NCBI GenBank assembly: GCA_016214905.1
Contig: JACRMQ010000006.1
Coordinates: forward strand, 478,510-542,509
Length of the DNA: 64,000 bases
Direction of reading: 5' to 3'
DNA from: Ignavibacteriales bacterium
GTDB taxonomy: Bacteria > Bacteroidota > Ignavibacteria > UBA10030 > SZUA-254
The notes under the pieces are model-generated. The model worked only from the letters and a program-made list of their open reading frames with translations, ran no database searches and was not told the origin of the DNA. A program made the translations under genes and the position numbers. How positions within the stretch are numbered: position 1 is the stretch's first letter; the number at the start of each line of letters is the position of its first letter. This document shows positions 8,978 to 17,841 of the stretch, in pieces.

Positions 8978-9334
8978 ATTAATATCCATAGAAATCATGA
9001 TCGATTTTTCTGTGGTGTTTATTGGTGAACATTCCATTTGAATGATCAATAATTTTCATCATTCGGGTTGATAGGGGAACATATTTATAATATTCTTAAC
9101 TATTTCAACAATACTTACCTCTTTTGATAAATCGGTGGGAACTATCCTTACTTCAATGTTGGTTGTTCAAGTAGGCAGTACTTTGCTTAGCTGGATTTAT
9201 TACAACGACATTGAAGTATAATCGATAACTAAATCATTGACAAAATCCGGCATTTAAAACTCATACAAGAAAATAAATCACATAATAAATTAATAATCAC
9301 TTTATCGTTCAACTTTTTTTGAAAGGGGTTAGAA
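8978..9334. other. Intergenic region with a 10-bp inverted repeat (9150-9159 / 9208-9217)
   Basis: No credible gene is present. ACTTCAATGT at 9150 and ACATTGAAGT at 9208 are exact inverted copies 48 bases apart, which could be a large hairpin or the remains of a small mobile element. The last ~100 bases are very AT-rich and should contain the promoter of the following gene (TTGACA at about 9237); AAAGGGG precedes the ATG at 9335. Confidence 0.35.
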
Positions 9335-12300
9335 ATGAACTACAGGATACTGTTCATCTTATCGATTCTCTTGATGGGTTTTGCGGTTATCAATGCACAG
9401 ATTCAAACGTCTGTACCCTCGTTAACCGGATTTATCCAAACAAATTCAACTCCATGTCCGACACAATCGTACATATTATCCGGTACAAATATTTCGGCCG
9501 ATGTAGTAGTAACTGCACCAACGGGGTTTGAAATATCCATAGATCAAATCGCGTGGGTTGCGCCTCCGGCTTCAATTACAATCGGACAGAATGGACCTAC
9601 AACAATTCCAACGACAACTATTTTCGTTAGGTTAAATACGCCAACACTTGGCACTTATACCGGTGTAATTTCACATTCAGCAACTGATGCCGCGAGTGTC
9701 TACGTGTCAGTCGATGGTGTAAGAGCTGCAAAATCTCCAACGTTAACAGCTCTATTGTCAGATATTAATCCATCTACTACCGGGCAATTGATTACCTTAA
9801 CGGCACATGTGACATCTCCTTTACCAGGAACACCATCGGGCACTGTCACATTTATGGATGGAGTGAGTGAATTAGGAACTGTTTCATTAAACATCTCTGC
9901 GACTGCATCGATGAGTACATCAACATTACCACTGGGATTACACAATTTAACTGCGGTATACAATGGTAACTCAACTTTCGATGTCAGCACCTCATCTATA
10001 GTTGGGCAATATGTAAAAGGTACATCAACTACTATTGTAATTTCAAATAATAATCCATCAAATCAAGGTACATCTGTAACATTCACGGCAACTGTTTCAT
10101 CAACCACAAGCGGAACACCTACAGGAAGTGTAACATTTTATGATGGTGTAAATCCAATCTCAGCTCCTGTGGCGTTAAGTGCGAGCAGTGCATCGTTTGC
10201 AACATCTTCATTGATACCGGGATCGCATTCTATAACAGCTTCTTACGGAGGAGATGCAACGTTCCTGGGTAGTACATCACCTCCTTTGAGTCAGATGGTA
10301 AAAGCAACTACAACTACTACTTTACAATCAAATCATAATCCATCAGTTACCGGACAGCCTGCAACATTCACGGCAACGATAACGTCGTTAACAGCCGGAA
10401 CAATTACCGGTTCAGTTACATTTTATGATGGGGGTGTACCTCTTGGACCTTCAGTGACTGTAAGTGGTGGACAAGCACAATTTAGTCCGACAGCATTTGC
10501 ATCGTCGGCAAGTCCGCGATCCATTACAGCAACATTTAGTGGAGATGCTAATTATGCCACGAGTACATCTACCATTCTCTCACAGGTTATTAATAAATCT
10601 GCTACAACAACTGGTGTAATTGCTGATGTAAATCCAGCAGGTGTTGGTCAGGCAGTTACATTTACTGCTACCGTTCTTTCTTCATCACCAGGAAGCGGTA
10701 CACCAACAGGTACAGTTACATTTTCTATTGATGGTAATCCATCAAGTCCTATGATTTTGAGTGGCGGAGTTGCATCACTAACAACTTCATCATTAACACT
10801 CGGTACACATTCAATCACCGGTAATTATAACGGTGACGCCGATTTCAATGTGAGTTCATCTTCAGCTTATGCTGATACAATTAGTGCCATCATTACAGCC
10901 ACCACAGGACCTCATGGTTCTATTTTACCATCCGGTTCCGTGTTAACTCATTACGGAAGGGATCAATCATTCACGATGTCACCTTCAATTGGATACCAAA
11001 TTGATAGTTTATATATCGATGGCGTAGGCCAGACAGGAAGTTTGAGTTACACATTTCCGGCAGTTGTTGCCAATCATACAATTCATGCAACATTCATTGT
11101 GAAATTGGATACTGTTGTTGTCAGTGCCGGTGCGAATGGTTCAGCCGTACCATCAGGAAATGTTTCCGTTCAAAATGGTGATAGTCTGATGGTAGTATTC
11201 AATCCGAATCTACACTATCATGTCGCGGATGTCTTATTGGATGGCGGTTCAGTTGGAGCTTCAACAAGTTATACATTGCACAATGTTTTGACTAATCATA
11301 CCTTATCAGTTTCATTCGCCATCGATACTTACACAATTACAGCAAGCACCGGAAGTAATGGTACAATTTCTTCACCGGGTGTATCTGTTGTCAACTATGG
11401 TGCTGATCAAAGTTATACGATGATTCCTGATCCACACTATGCGGTAGATAGTGTGGTGGTGGATGGCTTTTCTGTTGGTGCTGTAACCGGTTATACATTT
11501 AATACCGTTGCAACTAACCATACCATTCAGGCTTTCTTCAAACTGATGCCTGCCTATAGTGCACGTTACAGAACATTCATATATGATTCGATGATTGTGA
11601 AGAAAGCGATTCCCAAAAAACCTGTTACAGAGTATTGGGAATTCAGCATCATAAATACAACCCCAGGAGATCTTTCAGAAATAAACGTATCATTTAAAAA
11701 CGACGTGAAAGAAATACTTTCCGTCAGCGGATCTTTTACAGCCTCAGGATTAAAGAAGGATTGGAAATTCAGCGGTGGAGTATTAAGTCATAATCAGACA
11801 CTCATTATAAAAGGACGAAGTACAAAAGCTAAGGTACAGGCGATTAACAAATTGTTTCTCGGTCCGGTTACAAGAACCCCAAGCGCAAAAAATATTGCAC
11901 CCGATATTGATCTGCATGAACTACCAATGCCTAACATTGCATCGGTACGCGATCTTGCATTCCTGAGAGCAGGTTTTGCAACCAATCCGTGGATCGTAGG
12001 TGTTGCTATGACAAATCCTGACTCGGCAAAAGTATACGGATGGGTTTCGCTAAAGAAGAGTGGCGACATGTATAAATCATTGTACGATAAAGGTCAGCAC
12101 GTACTTATCGGAAAAGGATTTGATCTAATTGGCACAAAAGCATTTACTAAAGCGCAAACAAGTTTAGTTCCGACAAAACAAAACAATAAAACATTTGCCG
12201 ACTTGTTAACTTTCAAGTTTAATATTCTTATCAGTGATTCAGGAATTACTCCACCAGGATTTGGAGATCTTAAATTGGTTCAGCCTGGAAATCCTTGGAA

Positions 12301-12877
12301 CGGTATGCTTCTTCGTGATATCGCAACGGAAGGAGATCGAATGATGACTTATCATGATCGTTATACAAGCACACCTTCGTTATATTTCAGTTTGGATTCT
12401 TTACTTTGCGGTTTGAATGCCGCATTCTCCGGTCCGATCGATACAACATCATGGAGCGTTGCGATGCATCTGACCGGATTGAGTCAATTGCAGGATATCG
12501 GATATCTTTCACCAAGCAGTATGACGCCTGTTGTACATCACGATCAGAACATTCCTGATCCGGTCGTGACTCTTCCATCAAAAATTAATCTGGAACAGAA
12601 TTATCCTAATCCTTTCAATCCAACAACGACTATTCAGTTTGAGTTACCTTTTTCGGCAGTTGTAACATTAACAGTATACAATATGTTGGGACAAGAAGTT
12701 GCTTCCTTGCTGAATCACAAAACGTTGGAAGAAGGAATACAGGAAGCAATCTTCGATGCAAGCACATTGGCATCAGGAATGTATATCTACCGTTTGACTG
12801 TTGAACAGTTGGATGAGAATGGAATAACTTCCCCCGAGCGATTAATCAGCTCGAAAAAGATGCTTTTTGTAAAATAG
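9335..12877 (+). CDS. Giant T9SS-secreted Ig-like/InlB-like repeat surface protein
   Basis: An 1180-residue modular exported protein. The order is: signal peptide (1-21); a ~105-residue beta-rich domain; four tandem bacterial Ig-like repeats of ~95 residues (starting near 131, 229, 324 and 421), each with a GTPTGSVTFYDG-type strand and an ITASYGGDATF-type end; three InlB-B-like beta repeats of ~73 residues (near 520, 594 and 667) with GSNGTIS...G and NHTI-type ends; a ~340-residue region I do not recognise; and a T9SS sorting domain from about 1085 (NYPNPFNPTT, YNMLGQEVAS, LASGMYIYRL). It is probably a cell-surface adhesin or structural protein. It has its own terminator and no partner gene. 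Confidence 0.87.
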   Translation: MNYRILFILSILLMGFAVINAQIQTSVPSLTGFIQTNSTPCPTQSYILSGTNISADVVVTAPTGFEISIDQIAWVAPPASITIGQNGPTTIPTTTIFVRLNTPTLGTYTGVISHSATDAASVYVSVDGVRAAKSPTLTALLSDINPSTTGQLITLTAHVTSPLPGTPSGTVTFMDGVSELGTVSLNISATASMSTSTLPLGLHNLTAVYNGNSTFDVSTSSIVGQYVKGTSTTIVISNNNPSNQGTSVTFTATVSSTTSGTPTGSVTFYDGVNPISAPVALSASSASFATSSLIPGSHSITASYGGDATFLGSTSPPLSQMVKATTTTTLQSNHNPSVTGQPATFTATITSLTAGTITGSVTFYDGGVPLGPSVTVSGGQAQFSPTAFASSASPRSITATFSGDANYATSTSTILSQVINKSATTTGVIADVNPAGVGQAVTFTATVLSSSPGSGTPTGTVTFSIDGNPSSPMILSGGVASLTTSSLTLGTHSITGNYNGDADFNVSSSSAYADTISAIITATTGPHGSILPSGSVLTHYGRDQSFTMSPSIGYQIDSLYIDGVGQTGSLSYTFPAVVANHTIHATFIVKLDTVVVSAGANGSAVPSGNVSVQNGDSLMVVFNPNLHYHVADVLLDGGSVGASTSYTLHNVLTNHTLSVSFAIDTYTITASTGSNGTISSPGVSVVNYGADQSYTMIPDPHYAVDSVVVDGFSVGAVTGYTFNTVATNHTIQAFFKLMPAYSARYRTFIYDSMIVKKAIPKKPVTEYWEFSIINTTPGDLSEINVSFKNDVKEILSVSGSFTASGLKKDWKFSGGVLSHNQTLIIKGRSTKAKVQAINKLFLGPVTRTPSAKNIAPDIDLHELPMPNIASVRDLAFLRAGFATNPWIVGVAMTNPDSAKVYGWVSLKKSGDMYKSLYDKGQHVLIGKGFDLIGTKAFTKAQTSLVPTKQNNKTFADLLTFKFNILISDSGITPPGFGDLKLVQPGNPWNGMLLRDIATEGDRMMTYHDRYTSTPSLYFSLDSLLCGLNAAFSGPIDTTSWSVAMHLTGLSQLQDIGYLSPSSMTPVVHHDQNIPDPVVTLPSKINLEQNYPNPFNPTTTIQFELPFSAVVTLTVYNMLGQEVASLLNHKTLEEGIQEAIFDASTLASGMYIYRLTVEQLDENGITSPERLISSKKMLFVK

Positions 12878-12900
12878 TTATTTAATATTCAACTAATAGA

Positions 12901-12930
12901 GTGGAGTCCATCAAAAGTGGACTCCATTTT
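12901..12930 (+). terminator. Rho-independent terminator after the Ig-repeat surface protein
   Basis: The stem TGGAGTCCA / TGGACTCCA (plus an outer G-T pair) with loop TCAAAAG is followed by TTTTTATTTTTTTT. It is almost identical to the hairpin at 8947-8977. Confidence 0.82.
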
Positions 12931-13005
12931 TATTTTTTTTATGTTTCATCTCATTTGCCTTTTCAGATATTTTTAAGTTATAGCTGAATCACTTAAGATT
13001 GAATT

Positions 13006-13274
13006 AAATTTTCTTCCCTTACTTCTGCTCCGCATTTGATTCATTTGCGCTTTCTTGAATGATTCATACTTCTTCAATTGTTCGGAAGTCAGCAGAGGTT
13101 CAATCTCTTTATCCATTGCTTTCATGCGTAACTGTTCGTTTTTTATCATTGCATTTAATCAACGGTTTCGACGATTGTTCCTGAGTTGCTTTTTGTTTGT
13201 TGCGTGTAATGATTTCAGAAATCTTCGCAGTTTGTTCATTAGATAGCTTCTATGCCTCCTTAAGCAATGCACCT
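13006..13274 (-). pseudogene. Decayed copy of the Spy-like gene (6669-7040)
   Basis: The minus strand encodes residues clearly matching the intact gene, for example KAMDKEIEPLLTSEQLKKYE and SFKKAQMNQMRSRSKGRKF, but it is broken. An in-frame TAG (13250-13252) replaces the Leu codon after LKEA. A 2-base deletion near 13150-13160 shifts the frame. The original stop is lost. The start codon and signal peptide are missing: the LKEA codons are joined almost directly to sequence (13279-13301, containing GATAGGTTTA) that in the intact copy lies upstream of the gene, implying an internal deletion. It is a pseudogene with no credible product. Confidence 0.85.
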
Positions 13275-13441
13275 GATATGTTAGAATATGAGATAGGTTT
13301 AATGGTTCAGCTTCTTATCTGCAAAATACCAGGATCGAAATTGCTTCTTCGATTATCGAGCTGATACACATAATTATTAATTGAATAAATTTTTGGCAAT
13401 TAGGTTTAGATAAGGTATATTTTATTCATGAAAAGAGATTT

Positions 13442-15340
13442 ATGTCCAAAACAGTAAACCCCGTACTTATTGCCGCGCGAGAACTATCCATTCGCTTTGG
13501 TGAGCAGGTAGTTTTGAAAAATGCAATCATGAGCATTCATGAAGACGATAGAATCGGTTTGATAGGCAATAATGGCTCTGGTAAATCAACACTTCTGAAG
13601 ATCATCACGGGTATTATGGAACCAGACTCCGGAACGGTGACCCGGCGGAGGGATATCATCGTAGGTTACCTGTCCCAGGATTTTCAACTTGATCCAGCAT
13701 TAACTGTGTACGAAAACATAATGGAGGGAGCACACGATGTAATCGAAGCACTCCGTGAATATGAGTCGCTTCCACCTGAATCAGAAAAACGGCATCTTCT
13801 TGAGTTGCACATCCATCATCGGGACGGATGGAATTTAGAAAACCGCATCGAAACAGTTATGCACTCGCTGAATGCGCCTGAGAAAAACCGTGATATAACT
13901 ACTCTCTCTGGAGGAGAAAAACGCCGTGTAGCATTGTGCAAAGCAATTATCTCACGCCCCGATCTTCTCATCCTCGATGAACCAACGAATCATCTCGATA
14001 CTCAATCGATAGAATGGATGGAGGAATTTTTGGAAAAATATTCAGGTGCCTGTCTCTTTGTTACGCACGATAGATATTTTCTTGACTCGATTGCGACACG
14101 GATTATTGAACTTGCTAATGGTGTCTGTTACTCACACACCGGTAATTATACCGACTTCATGCTTGATAAGGCAGAGCGTGAATCGCAATTAGAGACTGAA
14201 GAAAGAAAAAGAAACCGTTTCCTGCTCCGCGAGCTTGAGTGGGTGCGCAAAGGACCACGTGCACGGAGAACCAAATCGAAAAGCAGGCTCAGCAAATATT
14301 TTGAAGAGGTTGAGAAGAAAGGGCACGAGCCGGAAGCGGAAGTTGAGCTGATCATCCCACCTGCATCGGTTCTTGGCTCTAAAATTCTGAACTTGAAGAA
14401 TGTCGGAATTGAGCTTGGAGGTAAAAAGCTATTCAGTAAAGTGGATTTCAATTTCGACAGAACGCGAAAGCTTGGCATCATTGGTCGTAACGGTCTTGGA
14501 AAAACTACGATATTGAAAATTATACTCGGAGAATTGCGTCCGACTGATGGTCATACCGAAATAGGTGATAGAACAATCTTTAATTACATCGATCAATCGC
14601 GTTTGGCGCTTAATGATAATAACACTGTCTTACAGGAAATTGGAGAAGGTAACGAATGGATTATCTTTGGCGAAGAACGTATGACAGTCTGGAAATACCT
14701 ACGTCGTTTTCTGTTTGACGATGACAGAATGCAGACGAAGGTAGGAAAACTCTCCGGCGGAGAACGGAGCCGGCTCTTATTGGCAAAGATATTGAAAAAT
14801 GGTGGTAACTTTCTGATATTAGACGAACCAACAAACGATCTCGACCTAGCTACACTCCGAGTTCTCGAAGAAGCGCTTTCAGCATTCGATGGATGTGTTA
14901 TAGCGGTAAGCCATGATAGGTATTTCCTGAACCGTGTATGCAATGGTATTCTTGCCTTTGAAGGAAACGGCTATGTTCATTTTAGCGAAGGCGATTACGA
15001 TTATTACTTAGAGAAACGCAACGCCCGTTTAACAGAGGCAGAGGCGAAGTCTGCTGAAGCAAAACAGCTAGACACTCAATTGAAGCCGCAAATCAAAAAG
15101 CCAAAGAAGAAATTAAGCTGGAAAGAACAAAAAGAACTTGAGACAATTGAGCAGGATATTATCCGGGCTGAAGAGGATGTGGAACGGATTGAAGCAATTT
15201 TTTCCTCACATGATTTCTACGATCAGCATGGGGAGCATACCGTAAAATTGACTAAAGAACTTGCGGCGGCAAAGGAACAAATTGAGCGGTTCTATGTCAG
15301 ATGGCATGAGCTTGAAGAGTTACGTAAAGGGATACAATAA
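13442..15340 (+). CDS. ABC-F family ATPase (Uup-like)
   Basis: A 632-residue soluble protein with two ABC domains and no membrane segments, as in ABC-F translation factors that act on the ribosome. Domain 1 has Walker A GNNGSGKST (near 42), signature LSGGEKRRVAL and Walker B LLILDEPTNHLD. Domain 2 has GRNGLGKTT (near 347), LSGGERSRLLL and FLILDEPTNDLD. The charged linker between them is the P-site tRNA-interaction region. After about 555 a Lys-rich coiled coil (KKPKKKLSWKEQKELE) matches the Uup C-terminal domain, which binds branched DNA in E. coli. Uup or a related subgroup fits better than EttA. The gene stands alone, and resistance subfamilies cannot be excluded by eye. Confidence 0.88.
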   Translation: MSKTVNPVLIAARELSIRFGEQVVLKNAIMSIHEDDRIGLIGNNGSGKSTLLKIITGIMEPDSGTVTRRRDIIVGYLSQDFQLDPALTVYENIMEGAHDVIEALREYESLPPESEKRHLLELHIHHRDGWNLENRIETVMHSLNAPEKNRDITTLSGGEKRRVALCKAIISRPDLLILDEPTNHLDTQSIEWMEEFLEKYSGACLFVTHDRYFLDSIATRIIELANGVCYSHTGNYTDFMLDKAERESQLETEERKRNRFLLRELEWVRKGPRARRTKSKSRLSKYFEEVEKKGHEPEAEVELIIPPASVLGSKILNLKNVGIELGGKKLFSKVDFNFDRTRKLGIIGRNGLGKTTILKIILGELRPTDGHTEIGDRTIFNYIDQSRLALNDNNTVLQEIGEGNEWIIFGEERMTVWKYLRRFLFDDDRMQTKVGKLSGGERSRLLLAKILKNGGNFLILDEPTNDLDLATLRVLEEALSAFDGCVIAVSHDRYFLNRVCNGILAFEGNGYVHFSEGDYDYYLEKRNARLTEAEAKSAEAKQLDTQLKPQIKKPKKKLSWKEQKELETIEQDIIRAEEDVERIEAIFSSHDFYDQHGEHTVKLTKELAAAKEQIERFYVRWHELEELRKGIQ

Positions 15341-15379
15341 AATATACGAATAATTTTCAACTGCAAACAGGTGTATTTA

Positions 15380-15451
15380 ATGTTCAAAGAAATCCTAATC
15401 CAAAACTTAAGCATTGTATTTGTCGGTACAACCATATTGGAAATGCCTTAA
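15380..15451 (+). pseudogene. 5' fragment of a mug-like gene
   Basis: A 23-codon open stretch reads MFKEILIQNLSIVFVGTTIL- and stops at TAA (15449-15451). 16 of 23 residues match the start of the intact mug-like gene at 17842, after which similarity is lost. It is a truncated paralogue on the same strand; the SnoaL-like and S41 genes lie between the two copies. Confidence 0.75.
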
Positions 15452-15684
15452 TTTGCCAGCTTCAAATTAACCATATAAAAATTCTCCCAACCACGCGCGT
15501 TACACAAAAACCACTCCTCTACAAAATTAAGCTGTAGATTAATTATACGCCCGTCTTATTTTTCAAAACTTATTTTCAAAGCCGCCGTATATTGGGGACG
15601 GTAGTGCTGTTGCTTTATTATTCGGATTTATTAATCCTAAATGCCCGCGTACTTTGACAAACGTATCTATGGAGTGGAGAAGAT
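15452..15684. other. Intergenic region without recognisable gene
   Basis: After the mug-like fragment, no further glycosylase codons or other gene can be read here. The AT-rich part near 15610-15660 probably holds the promoter of the next gene; GGAGTGGAGAAG at 15670-15681 serves as its ribosome binding site. Confidence 0.4.
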
Positions 15685-16158
15685 ATGGTAAGATTAAAGA
15701 TTTTATACATCATTTTGTCTTTGTTTATTTGCTCATGTTCACGATCCGCCGAAGACAAAAATATCGATAGAGCGGTAGTTGAGAACACAATCAACGCCTC
15801 TATCGGCTGGGCAAAAAATAAAGATTTTAAATTGCTCTACAGCATCATTTCTAATGATTCAAATTACATCGAGGTCGATCCGACTCCCGGGGTTATCCTG
15901 GGATTCGACGAATTCAAAAAGAACGAACCATTCTGGAACAGTCCAAATTTTAAAGCCATCAAGTACGATATCCGCGATCTGAAAATTAATCTTTCCGAAA
16001 GGGGAGATGTTGCCTGGTTTTATTGTATACTCGACGATGTGAACGAATGGAAAGGAGAACCGGCAAACTGGCTGAACACACGGTGGACAGGTGTACTTGA
16101 GAAGAGAAACGGATATTGGATCATGGTGCAGATGCACTTCTCATTTGCCAAATCATAA
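15685..16158 (+). CDS. SnoaL/NTF2-like lipoprotein
   Basis: A 157-residue protein with a lipoprotein signal (LSLFICSCS, candidate lipid-bearing Cys at 16 or 18) and a SnoaL/DUF4440-like alpha+beta fold. An N-terminal helix (VVENTINASIGWAKNKDF) is followed by LLYSIISNDSNYIEVDPTP, GFDEFKKNEPFW, RGDVAWFYCIL and a final strand GYWIMVQMHFSF, the usual order in nuclear transport factor 2-like domains. Function in this family ranges from enzymes to binding proteins; none can be assigned. A GGAGTGGAGAAG ribosome site precedes the ATG. The next gene encodes an S41 peptidase, but the 109-base gap makes co-transcription uncertain. Confidence 0.68.
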   Translation: MVRLKILYIILSLFICSCSRSAEDKNIDRAVVENTINASIGWAKNKDFKLLYSIISNDSNYIEVDPTPGVILGFDEFKKNEPFWNSPNFKAIKYDIRDLKINLSERGDVAWFYCILDDVNEWKGEPANWLNTRWTGVLEKRNGYWIMVQMHFSFAKS

Positions 16159-16267
16159 CTCAGCTTACCATCAAGAGATAAGATAAGCGTATTAGAATTA
16201 CATCTAAATTATGAAATCAAAGTCACTAAATAATTATTTTAAATACAAATCAATAAAAGGGGAAATC

Positions 16268-17755
16268 ATGAAAAAAAGAATACTACATGAAACAAGTTTG
16301 CTGGTTGCATTGCTATTATTATTTTGCGCATGCAGTGCTCTGGCACTAAACTATAAAGAAAGTATAAATGATACCGGGATATCGAATACCCAAGCACAAA
16401 AAGACAGTATCAATCCTGTCGGTGTATTTGAGCAGGTGTGGAATCTGCTCAACGCCAATTATCCATATTTCGAACAACGAGGCATCGACTGGAATGCACT
16501 TCATAAAGTGTACGCGGCTAAAATATCTCCGACATCAACGGAAGAAGAGTTGTTCAATACTCTCAGCAATATGCTGGAACATTTTAATGATGGACATATT
16601 AATCTGGAAGCCGGACAAAAGAGATTCTGCTCATTCGTTAAAGTAAATCCAAAAATGGAAGATTTCAGTTGGAAATTAGTAAGCGACAAGTACCTAAATA
16701 AGAGTTGTAAGACAAGCCCCGATAGCATGTTTTTCTACGGGTGGTTAACAGATGAGATCGCTTATATGCGCATACGACGATTCCCTCCTAAAGAGGTTAT
16801 AGAAAAATATATAGATAACATTATCGGAGAGTTAGCGAAAGCAAAAGGAATGATACTCGATATAAGGGGAAATCCGGGTGGAAACGGTTTTGGAGTAGCC
16901 GCACTCGGCAGCCGATTTGCAGATAGGAAACGGCTTTACGAAAAAAATATCAACCGCATAGATCAAAGTAAAACGTATACAAGTGCCACGTATCATTATG
17001 TTGAACCACTTGGACCGATTCAATATACAGGACCTGTTATTCTACTTCAGAACGCTTACTCAGAGTCAGGTTCAGATGCCTTTGCACTCGCAATGCGTGT
17101 TCTCCCGAACGCAACATCTATCGGGGAAAACACGGGTGGCTGCTTTGCTGCATACTACCCGGAAAAGCTTATGAACGGATGGACTCTAACAATGCCCTGG
17201 AGCTATGCAGTTGACCAGAACGATTTTTGTTGGGAAGGAATGGGCGTTCCTCCAAACATTCGCAAATTAAACACGAAAGAAGATATTGCTGCAGGTAATG
17301 ACAAGGTGCTTGAATTGGCTATTGATATGCTGAAAGTTGGCGGACATTCCCGAAAAGAAGCAAGTGGAAGTTTGAAGGAAATGAAGATTTCCCTCATCGA
17401 CCAGTTTGTTGCGACGTGCAGTGCCGAGGGAGTTCAGAGTGCTGTTGCTCAATTGGAGAAATCGCGAAAGAATAATCCGGATGGAGTTTATCTAAGTATT
17501 CAGGAATATGGGCTCGCTTTCAAGAAGTTTAACCAGAATGAAAAGATGGATGAGGCATTCGCGTTGCTTGAATTTGGTCTCACTGCTTTTCCCGACGATA
17601 TCAACACCTTGTATTATCTGGCAAGGTTTTATGAGACCATTAAGAAGCAGCCTGAAAAAGCAAAACCCCTATACGAAAAATTGGCAACACTGAAACCCAA
17701 TTTTCCCTGGGAAAGGCCCTTTGTTGCTGCTGCAGAAAAATCATTGGGGAAATAA
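16268..17755 (+). CDS. S41 family peptidase with C-terminal TPR-like tail
   Basis: A 495-residue exported serine peptidase of the tail-specific protease clan. A signal with a possible lipobox (LLLLFCACS) is followed by an alpha-helical N-terminal domain, then the catalytic domain with MILDIRGNPGGNG (about 197-210) and NAYSESGSDAFALAM, where the Ser near 265 is the likely nucleophile, then IGENTGG. No PDZ domain is obvious. The last ~90 residues (AFALLEFGLTAFPDDINTLY) look like tetratricopeptide helices. The frame is open from 16211; ATG 16268 is preferred because AAAGGGG lies upstream and the signal peptide begins there. Substrate unknown; likely periplasmic. Confidence 0.82.
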   Translation: MKKRILHETSLLVALLLLFCACSALALNYKESINDTGISNTQAQKDSINPVGVFEQVWNLLNANYPYFEQRGIDWNALHKVYAAKISPTSTEEELFNTLSNMLEHFNDGHINLEAGQKRFCSFVKVNPKMEDFSWKLVSDKYLNKSCKTSPDSMFFYGWLTDEIAYMRIRRFPPKEVIEKYIDNIIGELAKAKGMILDIRGNPGGNGFGVAALGSRFADRKRLYEKNINRIDQSKTYTSATYHYVEPLGPIQYTGPVILLQNAYSESGSDAFALAMRVLPNATSIGENTGGCFAAYYPEKLMNGWTLTMPWSYAVDQNDFCWEGMGVPPNIRKLNTKEDIAAGNDKVLELAIDMLKVGGHSRKEASGSLKEMKISLIDQFVATCSAEGVQSAVAQLEKSRKNNPDGVYLSIQEYGLAFKKFNQNEKMDEAFALLEFGLTAFPDDINTLYYLARFYETIKKQPEKAKPLYEKLATLKPNFPWERPFVAAAEKSLGK

Positions 17756-17841
17756 TTATTAAAAGAATCATAATAATATGAAAACAGGAAAATAATTCGG
17801 CAAAATATTAGCCAATTTTTGTTTATATTGATATACTATTT

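Noticed and set aside
9319-9531. 70-codon + strand ORF overlapping the start of the Ig-repeat gene
   Set aside because: It lies out of frame with a strong 1180-codon gene that has a signal peptide and ribosome site; no family features.
13055-13246. 63-codon + strand ORF
   Set aside because: It is antisense to the decayed Spy-like copy and has no ribosome site or motif.
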